From contig CM041544.1 of the NCBI GenBank assembly GCA_023238725.1, positions 1,189,501 to 1,253,500 on the forward strand: DNA of 64,000 nt, written 5' to 3'. The notes under the pieces were generated by a model that worked only from the letters and a program-made list of their open reading frames with translations, made no database searches and was not told the DNA's origin. This DNA comes from Scortum barcoo (lineage: Eukaryota > Chordata > Actinopteri > Centrarchiformes > Terapontidae). Of this stretch, positions 1 to 12,896 are shown piece after piece (within the stretch, counting starts at the first letter, position 1; each line of letters begins with the position of its first letter). Position numbers and translations under genes: made by a program.

Positions 1-39
1 TGGTCTGCTCATGTTGGTTCTGCTCGGTTTGTCTTCCAG

Positions 40-3000
40 GAAATCCTGTCGCACGCTAAGAAAGCAAAAGTAGAGGAAGCGGTAATAGTTCTTATATCTT
101 TCAATAGATTTTAAATTGGATATAGGTAAGTGCGCATTGATAATTTAATGTGTGTGTCTGTGTGTTTTACTTCAGGATGAGGCACCTGCCCAGAAGAAAC
201 TAGAAGCTGAGGATATCGAGAAGATGAGCGATTCCAACCAAGACATCAAGAACCGTCTGTCGGAGACGGTGCGAAACAATGCCAAGTATCTCCTGCATCC
301 TTACAGGAAGGTGAACGGGCAGCCGGTCCCCGCCCAGCAGCCACAGTTCTTTACCGGAGGGGTCATGAGGTGGTACCAGATTGAAGGCATCGAGTGGCTG
401 AGGGTCAGTAGGCTGACATGGGGCTGTGGGAAGTGACTATTCATTCATATGTGTGTAGAGCCCCCTCCTCCCCCTCCAACAAATACAGTGTTTTTAGTTG
501 TTTGTTTAAAAAACATTTCAGACCTGTTAACATGAATGAATCCAGTTTTAAAGTCACTTCACTTTGGAAATAGTATTTGACACAACATCTTCACTTTGTG
601 GTCCGTTTAGTAAACATGATCCTCCATCAGCAGAGGGAGCACTTAGAGAACATCAATGTCTGCTTAAAGGTTGAGTTTCAAAGCTCAGTGAAGGTTGGCA
701 GTAGAAGAGGCCCTGTAACACAGGAGGTCTTCCACTGTGTGTTTTCATGCACGTCTGTCTACGTCTACAGTAAAAAGTTATTAATTTAGTATTTATTTCC
801 ATAAAGTTAGGAGACCTGCATGAGAGAGCAGACATTCCCGCTGCAGCTGAAGTGGTGCGCCCCCTAGATCCTGATACATCTCTGATAAGATACTGACTAA
901 CCTTAATGACTTCTGCTGTGTGAAATAGCAGTTTGGATATTTCCCTGAAGGTTAATGTATTATTTTAGGAAATTATATTTTGATTTCAAGATGATGAGAT
1001 GAAAGCCTGGTGCAGGTTCTAATCTGTGCAGTGGAGATATACAGACCAAAAACACTGCAACCCATACTTCACATGATGCAACGTAGAAGTCCCTCAGACT
1101 CCAAATACCAACAGCAGAGGATTGTGAACTCTAAAGGGGAAAATACACCTCACACACATCAGTGTACGACCTGTCCAAATGTATACACCCTGTCTTTTTT
1201 ACGTAAGCCCACACACCAGTTCTGCTGTGACTGATGGAAAAAGTCCTGTTTCCAGTGCAGACACTCATGTCCAGAGAGTCCTTTTCTGTGGCACATTCTG
1301 ACTACGGTTCCTTAAATACCTCCCTCTGAGATCTTCAGTGTGTGCTTTAACCATCAGATTATGTGACACAGCCAGTGTGTGTTGCCAGTGATGGCTTTCT
1401 ATATCATGTAGCTACTTGAATTTGAGCCTCAGATACTATTTTTTGTTTTCAATGTCTTTGACTTTCTCCAACAGAGTGGAAAAGTGTTAGCAAATGGTTA
1501 TTTATGTAGTTTTTGAAATGCATGGTAATATAGGCATGTAAGAGATTCTGTCATTTCCTGTTGGCCAGACATACTGGTCTCCAGTACTCACTGAACCGGT
1601 CCTATCAGTCTCTAACAGTAGAACCCACAGAATGGTTCTTCAGTGTGCATGTTGCTGTTGAGTGTAAAGCAGCAGCCACTGTTCTTCCCTCTGTGCTGTC
1701 AGATGCTGTGGGAGAACGGCATCAATGGGATCCTGGCTGATGAGATGGGACTGGGAAAGACCATCCAGTGCATCGCTCACATTGCCATGATGATAGAAAA
1801 GAAAGTGACGGGCCCCTTCCTGGTGGTGGCTCCTCTCTCCACTCTGCCCAATTGGATCAACGAATTCAAGCGCTTCACACCAGAGGTAGGAGGACATCCT
1901 CATGAGATGCTCCTCGTCTCATCAGGCTCAGGGATGTCCTAAGGACTCTTTTGTCTGACTGGTTCCTAAACTCACAAACCTCACAAGATTTTAAGTGTTG
2001 AATATAATAGTCTCACAGCACATGATTTCACATTATTTCTCTGACCCAAACTTTGAGAAGACAGTTACAAATACAAACCATTTCAACTAGCTTGGGCTGA
2101 CAGGGTTAGTGTCTGCTGTAGCTCCACAGTCTGAACAGTGTTGTGTGTTTGTTCCAGGTGTCTGTGCTGCTTTACCACGGCCCCCAGCCAGAAAGGGCCA
2201 AACTGCTGAAGCAGATCCGCAGGCCTCAGGGGCCCCTCGGCATGTGCCCTGTGGTTGTCACCTCCTTTGAGATCTCCATGATTGACAGAAAATTTCTCCA
2301 GGTAGGATCCCTGCTCATCCTCAACATGACTGAATGAGACATTCAGCTTTTACAGATGTTTGTGTAGTAATACTGCTGTTATACTTTTGTATTCAAAGCA
2401 ACATGTGCATGTAGTTAAGTTGTCTGGAGGTAATGAAAAATGTGTTAATTGGGTAGAAGAAACGACATGACTTTGAGTGATCCCTGTCCAACTGTTGTAC
2501 TTAACATGGAATGAAGGAATGTTCAGCTTTTGAAACACTTCCAGTCAGAGCTGGCCCTCAATATTCAACTATACACACATTCATTTGTGAGGTAGATATT
2601 CAAATGTGGGTATTTATTTATTTATTTATTTACCAAAGTGTGTTCATTGATTCACAGTGTCAACTCTTGCACTGTGTAATGTGTTGGCGGCTGAGCTTTC
2701 CCTTTTATAGCCAGTGTCCTTGTGGGTGATGTTTGCATGTGGCGTAGTGTGGCAGGTTTGTTATGTATAGTGAGTCTCACCTGTGTGTAGAAAAAGTTCC
2801 TGTATGTGCAGCAGACACAGTGAAGCTCATGTTTCCATGGGTTGGTAACATGTAGTTAGCAGAAAGTGTCCAGGTTCAAGTAAGGCTGTTGTAAAGGGAC
2901 ATGTGTTGTGTTCCTGCACCGAGGGAATAAAGCTCCTGTTTTATGAAACGTTGCCACAGCGTTGCCCGACCCTTCTTCAGAGCAGAGTTTGTCCAGACTG

Positions 3001-6000
3001 CAGAGGCTAGTTACCAGCTAACTGATGAACCAGGTTAAAGACACTTGAGCATCTCATTTTTCTCCTCTGAAAAGACTGTGTATTTTGGAGGTTTGAACTG
3101 TCAGTCAAATAAAACAGTTTGAAAAGAACATGTTGGGCTATTGTCAGATTGTTTTATTGTCAAAGCCATGTCTGTTTGCTGTTTTAGCACATCCAGTGGA
3201 AGTACCTGATAGTGGACGAAGGCCACAGGATCAAAAATCTCAACTGTCGTCTGGTGCGGGAGCTGAAGGCGTTGCCCACTGACAACAAGCTGCTGCTGAC
3301 AGGCACCCCGCTACAGAACAACCTGGCTGAGCTCTGGTCCCTCCTCAACTTCCTCCTGCCAGAGGTCTTTGATGACCTCAAGAGGTATGGAGTCATGGGC
3401 TTTCTTAACTTATCTATTATGAATTCCACTCATAGTACTGCTGCTGCTCAGTGTAAAGACACACTGCACAGTTATGGCTTTAACAGTTTCATGTGAAAAA
3501 TACTAACCCAATTCTGGTGTTTTTATTTTTTTATTTTTTGCATAGTTGGTCCAAAATGATTTCATATTCTAAGCAAGAAAGAATGTGACATTTGCTTGTT
3601 CAGCTTTAAGTGACTGCTCAGGTTTAACTTCTTGTTTGCTGTTTAGCTTTGAGTCGTGGTTTGACATCGACAGCCTGGGTGAGGCTGAGAGTGTGGTGGC
3701 TGCAGAGCGTGAGCAGAACATCCTGAGCATGCTGCACCAGGTCAGTCCTCCAAACCATCACCTCACTGCCAAATCATGACTATCACACTAGCTTGATAAT
3801 GTACCAAGTGTGTTTTAATACAGCAGTTCTCTGTAGAGAGACCTGAGTGCAGCAGACAGAACGAAAAACAAACATGCTCAAACAGCATCAGACACTAGAC
3901 TCGGTTAAAAGTTTCAAATTAGTCAGCAGGATGAGACATTCAAGTCCACTGTAAAAATATACAAAGTAGTGGAGGACAGTCAGACCAAGTTCAGTATTTA
4001 TCAGAGTTAAGCAGGCCTGACATCTGCTCTGGTGAGAAGAGAAGTTTCATGTGGTACACAATGATGAGGATGACTTATCTACTGTGATGAAACACAAAGC
4101 GCAATGATCGAGCGCAATGTATCGAGTTGTTTTAAGGTGGAGTGGTGTAGAAGACCTCTTTATAGTCGAGCACAGAAATGATTGTTAACTGTACAATCAT
4201 TTTCTTGCCCTCTAAACAAACATGCCAATTCCAATATAAGACACACATCACAATATTTATTGCATCGTTTACATGTCTATAGACTTTTTTTCATCAAATG
4301 GTGTGGACAGCACACCTTGTCCTCCTCAGGGTTAGGGTTTCTGTAGATGCAGAAGAAAAGGTCCATTTTCTAAAGGTTCCCTCTTGTTGCAGATTCTGAC
4401 TCCGTTCCTGCTGAGGAGGCTGAAGTTAGATGTGACGCTGGAGGTTCCTCCTAAGAAGGAAATCATTGTTTATGCTTCTCTGACAGCCAAACAGGAGGCC
4501 TTTTATACTGCCGTGGTAAACAAAACTATCGCCAAGATGCTGGGCCAGGAAAAGGTAGCCCCAAGAATATAATGAATATCAATCAATAGAATCACTACTA
4601 CGGCAGTGTCAGTAAAAGCTTGGTGGCTGAAGTTGTGTGGTCTCTTGGTTTATTTAGACAGAGACTCCTGTAGCTCTGACGTCGAGTGGTAGGCCGAAGC
4701 GTCGCAGCAGGAAGGTGGTGGACTACAATGAAGCGCATGGAGACGAACCTTATGACCTGGAGAAATATCTGGAGAAAGTCCGTAAGGAGCAAGAGCAGAG
4801 GTCAGCCCGCGTACACACACCTCAGCTGCACACTATTAATTCATGACTTTTGTTTCTTTATTTCTGTGAGTAATAAACATTTATTTGTTTTGATTGATTT
4901 CTGTCATCTGTTTCTGTTCTCAGCTTTTAATATGAAAATTCTGCTGTTTAACAAACTGTGCCATGTTTTGAAAGCTTGTCTTCTAATAATGATCTTCCTT
5001 AATTTGTGACAATCACAACCTGTGGCTGTGTATCAGTCTAACTTTAATCTGCTCACACTTCTTCTTATCTCCTCTAGTTTCCCCCCAGTGTTGGATGTCC
5101 AGAGCCCACTGGACGCCCAGATCAACCTGAAGCTGCAGAACATTCTGATGCTGCTAAAGAGATGTTGTAACCACCCCTACCTGGTGGAGTACCCTCTGGA
5201 CCCTGCCACACAGGAGTTCAAGGTAATGTATAGTCACCTGTACTGTTTTGTACACTAATGCTGGTACTGTACGTCCATTTCACTTCCAATCCCAGCGTTT
5301 AACAATATTAAACAGATGAACACACAGTTGGTATGACTGCCAGTTTCTTTTTATTCCCTTTTGTTTTCTCTTCACATACATGTCCTACAGATTGATGAAG
5401 AGCTGGTGAAGAGCTCCGGGAAGTTTCTCATACTGGACAGACTGCTGCCTGCTCTAAAGGAAAGGGGACACAAGGTGAAATAGAACAGTCCTAACTTCAT
5501 CAGCATGTCATTTGTCATGTTGTTGGTGAACAGTGCTGCACAGTGCAGATGGTGGAATCTCCTGAACTTCCTGTGGCCTGCTGCTGTTCCTGTACTTTAT
5601 ATTGCTGCTAACTCAGAAGCCACTCAGGTTGCTGCTGTTTGGTGAGAAATGGTGAGAGACAATAGTGTCTCCCAGTTATTGGTACCCCTCTACATGGCCA
5701 GCCTTTTTTGGGGTCATAACCTGAATTCGGTATCCACCACCTCCTCAAATGTCCAGTTTAACTTGCACAATGTGCCATTTTCTTGATAAATATCAAATGT
5801 TGTCATGGAGTTTGCGTCTGCAGTGTGTGTGTGTTCCACCTGATTTATGAAGACAGCATCTCATTACAGTCAGCTTCTGGTAGTGGAGAGCTTATAGGTG
5901 CAGTTCAGACGGACGTTTCTATGAAATCACGAAGCTCGGAAAAGAAATGGTAACATGGTGATCTTGATTCCAAAACAGCTGCAGTTCAACTCTACCTGAG

Positions 6001-6215
6001 AAAAACTTTACAAAAAATTACAAGTCTACTAGTCTTTAGCAAATTAGTTCTTGATACAATACAAGGCATTACACCCACTCTTAGGAAACAAACAGGAAGT
6101 AAGGTGATCAAGTGTTACTGTCAGACCTTGCATTAACAGTAAATTAGAACTCATACAATACATATATTTACTTACATGTATTATAATAGATTAAAAACTG
6201 GTTAAAGTTCAACTG

Positions 6216-6246
<31 letters not shown>

Positions 6247-8408
6247 CACATCCAGATTCCAGTTGAAATGTGGCTCCAGTGACTTCAGTCCATTATGTTG
6301 CCCAGTCTGCTGTGTGATAGCAATACAAAGCCCTCAAACTAATCTACATTTGGACCAAAGGGAAAAGCAAAACAATGACAATTACTTTAGATCTGAAATA
6401 TCATTTATAATCAAAGTTTGAAATGCAGTCAATTAATTATCGGCCTGATCTAAAACAAGGACCCTGTGAATCTGTTTCATGATCCACTTGTAGGTTTATA
6501 TGTATTGAAGTTTTAAAACGTTGATGTAGTTGTTGTAAGTTTTATCAGAGACTTGGGTTTGCTGCCTCCTGAAATATGCAGTCAAGTGATTTAGTGTTTT
6601 CCTCTTAGAGCATATTGTTCCTGCATCTGCTTGATTCGGTGATCTTCTGCCATACAGTTTTAGCCTTGGTTTTATTCCATGCCAGTGTATTTCTGATTAG
6701 TTTGTGTGGTTGGCTGTTGTGCTTCAGGTTCTAATCTTCAGTCAGATGACGTCCATCTTGGATCTTCTGATGGATTATTGCTATCTGCGGGGTTTCCAGT
6801 ACAGCCGTCTGGATGGCAGCATGTCCTACTCTGACAGAGACGAAAATGTGAGTTTTAAACAACAAGCTGAAGAGGACGGCGCAGAACTGCTTCAGTCTTT
6901 ATATATTTTAGAGCATTCTGAAGAGGTTCCTCTCTCATTAAGAGAGATCTGACACTCTGACACACAAAATTACAGTCCTAAGCCCACTTCAGAATGTTTC
7001 TATCATTCCTAAATATGTTGAACTATGAAATGCCCATGCTACTGCATCATCAGCTTCTTCTTCTCCCCCAGATGACCAAGTTTTCCAAAGATCCAGAGGT
7101 GTTTCTGTTCCTGCTGAGCACCAGAGCAGGAGGACTTGGGATCAACCTGACGGCTGCCGACACTGTCATCATCTTTGATAGTGACTGGGTGGGTGCAGAT
7201 TAAAAATCATGGATAACTTCTCTTTTTCAGAAACATTATTTCCATTTCATAGTGTTCCCTGTACATGAGTTGTGCCCATCCAGTGTGTGGTGATGCTTCC
7301 TTCTCCTCTCAGAACCCCCAGGCAGACCTGCAGGCTCAGGACCGCTGCCACCGCATCGGGCAAACCAGACCAGTGGTGGTGTACCGCCTGGTCACAGCCA
7401 ACACTATCGACCAGAAGATCCTGGAGAGGGCCTCGGCCAAGAGGAAGCTGGAGCAGATGGTCATCCACAAGAGTGAGCAGCTTCACTTTGATGGGATACA
7501 AAATCCACTTTGATCCACATGTTGAATTACAATCAGGACTGGACTGAGCGTGCTCTGAAATATTTTCCAAATGGTTTCTTTAATTTTCTTGCTCTCCTCC
7601 ACAGATAAGTTCAAAGGTGGGAAAGCTGAGCTGAACCAAAGTAAAAGCTGCATTGATCTGGATGAGCTGATGGAGCTGCTGAAAGCCAGAGGCACTGAGA
7701 AGTGAGAAAGCATCCTCTATTACAAAAAGTTTACATGTTAAGACATTGGTGGGTGCAGAGTAACATTTGGCTGTAACTTTTGTCCCACTCAGGGAGGTGA
7801 AAGCATCAAGAGGGAAGGTGATCAGCGACAAGGACCTGGAGGTTCTGCTGGATCGCAGTGACTTGCTGGGTGAGGAGGCACACTAGTCAGAAGATTTCAG
7901 GGAATCTTGCAGAATAACTTGTTACAAGACAGAGTCTTGTCTTTATTAAGCAATGTATTGAATTATTTTTTTAGTAATTCAAATTTCAAATTCAATGGAA
8001 TTTGAATTTGAATTTGAACCACTCGGAATTTGAGCTGCTCAGTTTCCAAAGAGGACTAGATTAGTTAGAATAGTTTTTGAAAAAACAGTGTTCTGGTTCC
8101 TCTGGAAAAGCATAAGACCTGCTCTGGCCATTAGGGTGAACTGAACCTTCAAACCTCTCTGTAATGTGTAGACAGATTTGTCCTTCCAACTATTGAGCTG
8201 AGTTAAAATAATTTGTGTTTTCCACTGACTTTGATCATGATACCTATAAATGAAACATGATGTGGGCTTTTCACTGTTTAATCATTGGACCAATGTAAAA
8301 GTAGTATTTGTATTTTCAGACAAAGAAAAGGGGAACGCGAAGAAGGAGAAGGTCGGAGTCTTCAGAGTGATTGATGCCAAAGAATCGTCAGAGATCACGT
8401 TGACCTGA
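40..8408 (+). CDS. hells: Lymphoid-specific helicase HELLS/LSH, 5'-truncated by window edge
   Basis: Sixteen exons join in frame: 40-81, 176-403, 1703-1885, 2158-2301, 3188-3384, 3647-3740, 4393-4554, 4658-4800, 5078-5222, 5391-5474, 6728-6847, 7072-7188, 7313-7472, 7605-7701, 7793-7869, 8320-8408 (TGA). Together they encode 693 residues; the family is about 840, so roughly 145 N-terminal residues lie upstream of the window. Seen: Walker A box DEMGLGKT (fragment residues about 103-110), motif II DEGH (about 209-212), motif III LLTGTPLQNN, the bridging FLLRRLK segment, helicase C motifs STRAGGLGINL and QAQDRCHRIGQT, and a lysine-rich C-terminus. The DEGH box, the GGVMRWYQ lead-in and the VPPK segment are HELLS-like rather than SMARCA or CHD-like. 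Known of the family: a nuclear ATP-dependent nucleosome remodeler that works with CDCA7 to support DNA methylation of repeats. No frameshift or lost motif is visible, so the gene looks functional. Confidence 0.95.
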
Positions 8409-9155
8409 GACCACTTGAGGGACTCTGAAATGAACTTCTGACCACATTACTTCTGAAACTGAAAACTAAAACTGCACCTAGATAGCTCACAACTGCTATC
8501 ACTTGTAGTATAAAATGAAACGTAAAGAAACTGTCCTGAAACTGCTGTCAGTAGACTTAGAAGAAAATATGTTTTTGTCTCTTACTGTAACTGCCTTGGA
8601 TAGTACTTTGTTTAGTGATTTTTCTGTTGTAGTGTTTTTGTGCTGAACATTATCTGTGGTGTGTAACCGTGTACCTTAAGATTGGACTGTCATTGGGTTT
8701 TTGAAGACCATAGCTGAGATTTTGATCATTTTCAAAGAAAAACAGATATTTGCTGAGTCTTCTCAGCTCATTTACTCCCTGGCAGTGGCATTAAGGTCAT
8801 CAGTGGACACTAGAACCTGCCAGTGAAACCCATAACACAACACTCAAACATCTGAAATGCATCCAGATATTTGATTAGAAACGAAAGCAGTAGACTCTGA
8901 AGCTGAAGAATCAGATACTTTCTTCATTTTCAGGTGTTGTTTGCCTATGACATTACTGTTGCCTTCCCTAAAACTACTCTGAGTGTTAACATGCACAGAG
9001 TCTATGCATTTTTTTATAAGACAAATTTGTGGTGCCACGGTCTAGTCAGCTTAATTCTTTTTATCTTAACAATGTTGTAATCAAAGCACTTTCATGCAGC
9101 TCATACATATGTGTCCTTGTCTTTTTATACAAATAAACTATCAAGTGATAACTTT
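8409..9155 (+). other. hells: hells 3' UTR with poly(A) signal
   Basis: Sequence directly after the hells stop codon. It has no coding exons and ends with a canonical AATAAA at 9132-9137. The UTR end is inferred from that signal, about 15-20 bases upstream of the likely cleavage site. Confidence 0.6.
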
Positions 9156-9654
9156 GTCATAATTTCTGTCCACATTGTCTTGTTAGGTTCTGCTCCAATT
9201 TACTTATGAGAACATGGAAAGGTCCATAACATGACATATTATTCACAGTCCTCTGTCAGTGCACTCTTTCCAGATGGTTCTGTATGTGATTATTTACCCT
9301 GAAAAAGATGCATGAGGTGTAGACTAGAAATCATCATCTCTAGTTGTGAGATTGAACTCCCTCCACACATCATCCTTCTCCTTTAGTAGCTCTCCCATTT
9401 ACTCAGAGCACTATTCTGACTGCTGTAGTTCTGCAGGAATTCCATTTGGATTTAAACTTATACTGAACTTGTAAAAACTTTGCCATTAATCAAAAAGCAC
9501 CTGTTGGAGCATAAAGTCTGAGAGAGGTGACCTCTGTTCCCCTAGTCTCCCGTGCCTAGTAACCACACGGTTACTTCCATTTTTATCTTTGAAATAAAGG
9601 ATCGAGAACACCTTCACATTATTATTAGCATCTTACTTTCACTCACCCTAGGTT

Positions 9655-10134
9655 GTACTAAGTGCATTTACTAAAGTACTGTACTTGGGCTTATACTCCA
9701 TGACAATTCAGAGGGAAATATTATAATTTTAACTCCACTACTGGTCTCTGGTTACTTTACAAATGAATAATTTTGCACTCAGGTACTGTTAAATCGTTTA
9801 GTCAATTGACAGAAAATTGATTGGCAGCTATTAATAATAAATACTTAATGATTTCAGTTTCACAAATGGGAGGATTTGGTCCCTCCTCTTAACAATTTAA
9901 AATATTTTGTCATAATTTTGAGGTTTGGACTGTTGGTTGGTCATATTGAGTATTGTGAAGGTGTTGTTTTGTGATGGCATTTCTCAGTGATTTTACACAC
10001 CAAACATTTTCCTCATTATAATTTTATACTTAGATACCTTTTTCACTGCTGGACTTACCTGTAACAGAGTATTTTTACACTGGCATTAGTACTTCTACCT
10101 ATGTAAAGGATCTAAAGACTTTCATTCACCACTG
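9655..10134. repeat. Teleost dispersed repeat of the 'AAGTACTGTACTT' type
   Basis: The left part has a run of AGTACT-like words (AAAGTACTGTACTTGGGC near 9674). The right part carries ACAGAGTATTTTTACACTGG, then TACTTCTACCT...TAAAGGATCT and ends in CACCACTG at 10127-10134. This arrangement resembles a short, very common fish repeat whose ends are CAGTGGTG/CACCACTG. No coding capacity. The boundaries are approximate and the left terminus is eroded. It lies downstream of hells on neither gene's coding path. Confidence 0.5.
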
Positions 10135-11090
10135 CCTCGTGTCTTGTGTTATGGAAAAAAAAATATTTTGTCTGTACTGGAAATAAAGAGAATTGATCCG
10201 ACCAGAGTGTCTTTTATATTTTAATATATTCTTGCAAGAAGGTGAGCTGTCAGACAACCGAGTGTGCTGCTCAGCTGGTTGAGGACTCACAAGCGATAAC
10301 AGAAAAAGCACATATATTTATAATGGGGTACAAACAAAGGAAAGGTGGGTAAGGGAGGGAGTGTGAGGTCTCGTCAACCCTTTCAGTATATAGTTTCAGG
10401 GTTACATCGTCTTCGTGCGTAAGAGTAGTCTGCAGCAGACATAGTTAATCAGAAAATTGTAGTTAAGATTTAAAACCAGTCGGAGCCAACCCTGTGATAG
10501 CGTGTCCTCCGCAGTGCGATGACCGCTATCAGTCAGAGAGGTCTCTCTTTTACAGCAGGTCAGAAGTGTCTTTTATTACAAGTCAGAGGCCTGTTCCCTA
10601 AAGGAATTTAGGTCTGGTCAGTTTAACATGTGTCAAGAGAAAAGTGAATCACCGTATGAGAGAAGAGTAGACTATTATGTATGATTATAAAACATAAGGA
10701 CTGTTATATAATCAGGAAAACATAATAATAAGGGCAGATTTCCATTACACTTGTGTTATCCTTGCTGTGAGTTTTTAATTGGTAATAGAACCTTCTTTTG
10801 GCTCCCTCTGAGTATAGTATCTATCCCTTAGACTCATCACATAACAATTTATGGAAAAATAACAAAAGGGCTGTTTTTTATGGAAAGATCTGTAGTTAAG
10901 CTGTTACCATCATGGTAGTTCAACCAGGAGTCCCTCTCTGTGGTCATTTTTCATCTTTTTGTTGTATTGTGTCCCTTTGTAGTACTTCTGTGTCTTTTTC
11001 TGGTTGTTTTGAGTCTCTTTGAGGTGGACATTATGCTAAAGGCCTATGTTTATCAGCATGTCAACATTCCCAAGAGAACAGAGCACATTG
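10135..11090. other. Intergenic DNA, no gene recognised
   Basis: AT-rich spacer between hells and calhm3. All frames are broken by stops and no exon with plausible splice sites was found. A TATA-like stretch (CATATATTTATAATGG, about 10308-10325) and two TGTCTTTTAT words (near 10208 and 10568) hint at an eroded LTR or other repeat, but I could not find matching termini or a target duplication. Confidence 0.4.
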
Positions 11091-11094
11091 GACA

Positions 11095-11755
11095 ATGTCT
11101 ACACTAAAATAGGGGACACATACAAAGCCGCCCCCTCCCTGATGAAGTTTGGGATGTCTCAGAGGACTCAGAGGACATTCCTACACCTGCCATCATCGAG
11201 AGCATCCTGACCAGCTGCATCACGCTGTGGTACGGGAACAGCACTGCTGCGGACCAAACGCGTACAGAGAGAGGTGAGAATGGCAGAGAGGATTGTCCGG
11301 GCGCTGCTGCCCTCTCTGCAGGATATCTATCACCGCAGAGTCCAGAGGAGAGCCTGCAGCATCATCAGAGACCCCTCCCACCCCCAGCACACACTCTGCA
11401 GTCTTCTGCCCTCTGGCAGGAGGTACAGGAATGTGAGGAGCAGGACCTCCAGGCTGAAGGACAGTTATCCAGTTTATCCACAAGCCATAAGACTCATCCA
11501 CTATCCCTCACTTTCACTGTGGCACGTGCAGTACCATGTACTCATGTGCAATAGACAGTTTTCTTTGCACTTATTGTATACTATTTACTTGTATATTATT
11601 TAATGTGTATTATTTACTTGTATTTTTCAATTTATATTTTTCTATTTATCAGTGGCATTGAAGATGGAAGAGCAAAGTAAGAATTTCATTGTACAGTGAA
11701 ACCTGTTTTTATCTCTGCAAATGACAATAAATCGCTTGAATCTTGAATCTTGTTT
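11095..11755 (+). mobile_element. 5'-truncated LINE, 3' end with RT C-terminal remnant
   Basis: Bases 11100-11500 translate, with frame changes, as the C-terminal tail of a CR1/L2-type LINE ORF2. They include a 'gpssCWYGNSTAADQTRTERG'-like region, then RIVRALLPSLQDIYHRRVQR and a CSIIRDPSHPQH stretch with LPSGRRYR. The 3' UTR ends ACAATAAATCGCTTGAATCTTGAATCTTG (11725-11753 region), a short tandem tail typical of this group. It is 5'-truncated with no complete reverse transcriptase, so non-autonomous. The 5' boundary is approximate. Confidence 0.8.
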
Positions 11756-12395
11756 CTGAACCTGGACCCTTTATGCAAAGCCTGTGTAAACCTCCTGACA
11801 CTCCTTACTCCATTTGAAATCTTGGCTTGTTTTGTCTGACTGCTCATTATTCTTGACCCCTTATCATCATCATACTGTAAGAAATGAACAAACTGTGAAC
11901 AAAGGGGATCATCCTTTAATATGAAAATAAACACTTCTTTGGTGCAACCTCATATGCTTTGAAGTTTCGGGCCCTGTCATGACCACAGTACAGCCCTACC
12001 AGACCTCCTGCTGTGAACCTTTGTGTGTAACCCTTTCACAGTGAGGCAGGGTGTGGCCACACCGCTCTGTCACCTGCTCAGGTGTATTCATACATTCTAG
12101 GACTCTCCCTGGATCACTGCAGGACTCACTCCAAAACAGCTATTTACTAAGACTGTTAAATCATGGATTTAAGATTGTTCTTCATAAGCTATTAGTTCAT
12201 ATTGAGAGGTGAGGTGAGCTGTTACCGGTTTATATTAAATAATCAGATTGTGTGTACAGATTTTTCTCAAAAAGCATACTAAAACAAATTGTAAACCTTG
12301 ATTACAACTGCAACTGTTTCTGTTTTCATCACTGGTTGAAATAACAACCCCAGCAGCAGTTCCACCTTGGACATTACAGACAGTATATTTAAGCT

Positions 12396-12828
12396 ATGGA
12401 GCGTCTGAAGTTAGTCCTGCAGTACTTCCAGTCAAACTCTGAGTCCATCTCCAATGGGATCTGTATCATCCTGGCCTTGGTTAGCGTCAAACTCTACACC
12501 AGTTTTGACTTCAACTGCCCGTGCCTTCCTCAGTACAACAAACTGTACTCTCTAGGCGTGATGATCGTCCCACCCATCATACTGTTCTTCCTGGGGGTCC
12601 TGGTCAACCGACATACAGGAGTCATGATGGATGAGTGGATGAGACCTGTTGGGAACAGATCCAAAAATCCTGCTGTCGTTAAGTGAGTCAAAGATTTTCT
12701 TCTTCAATGTACTAAGACCGTATCACAGAGGCATGTGGAGAATTAGGAGAGTTTTCTTTAGATCAAAACAGTGACTGCAAACTAATATCACTTTCAAGGT
12801 CTTGATTTGGTTTTACTTTAACACAAGC

Positions 12829-12896
<68 letters not shown>

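Noticed and set aside
10300..10600. Possible second LTR with TATA-like and TGTCTTTTAT words
   Set aside because: No matching TG...CA ends or flanking duplication could be found, so not called as a mobile element.
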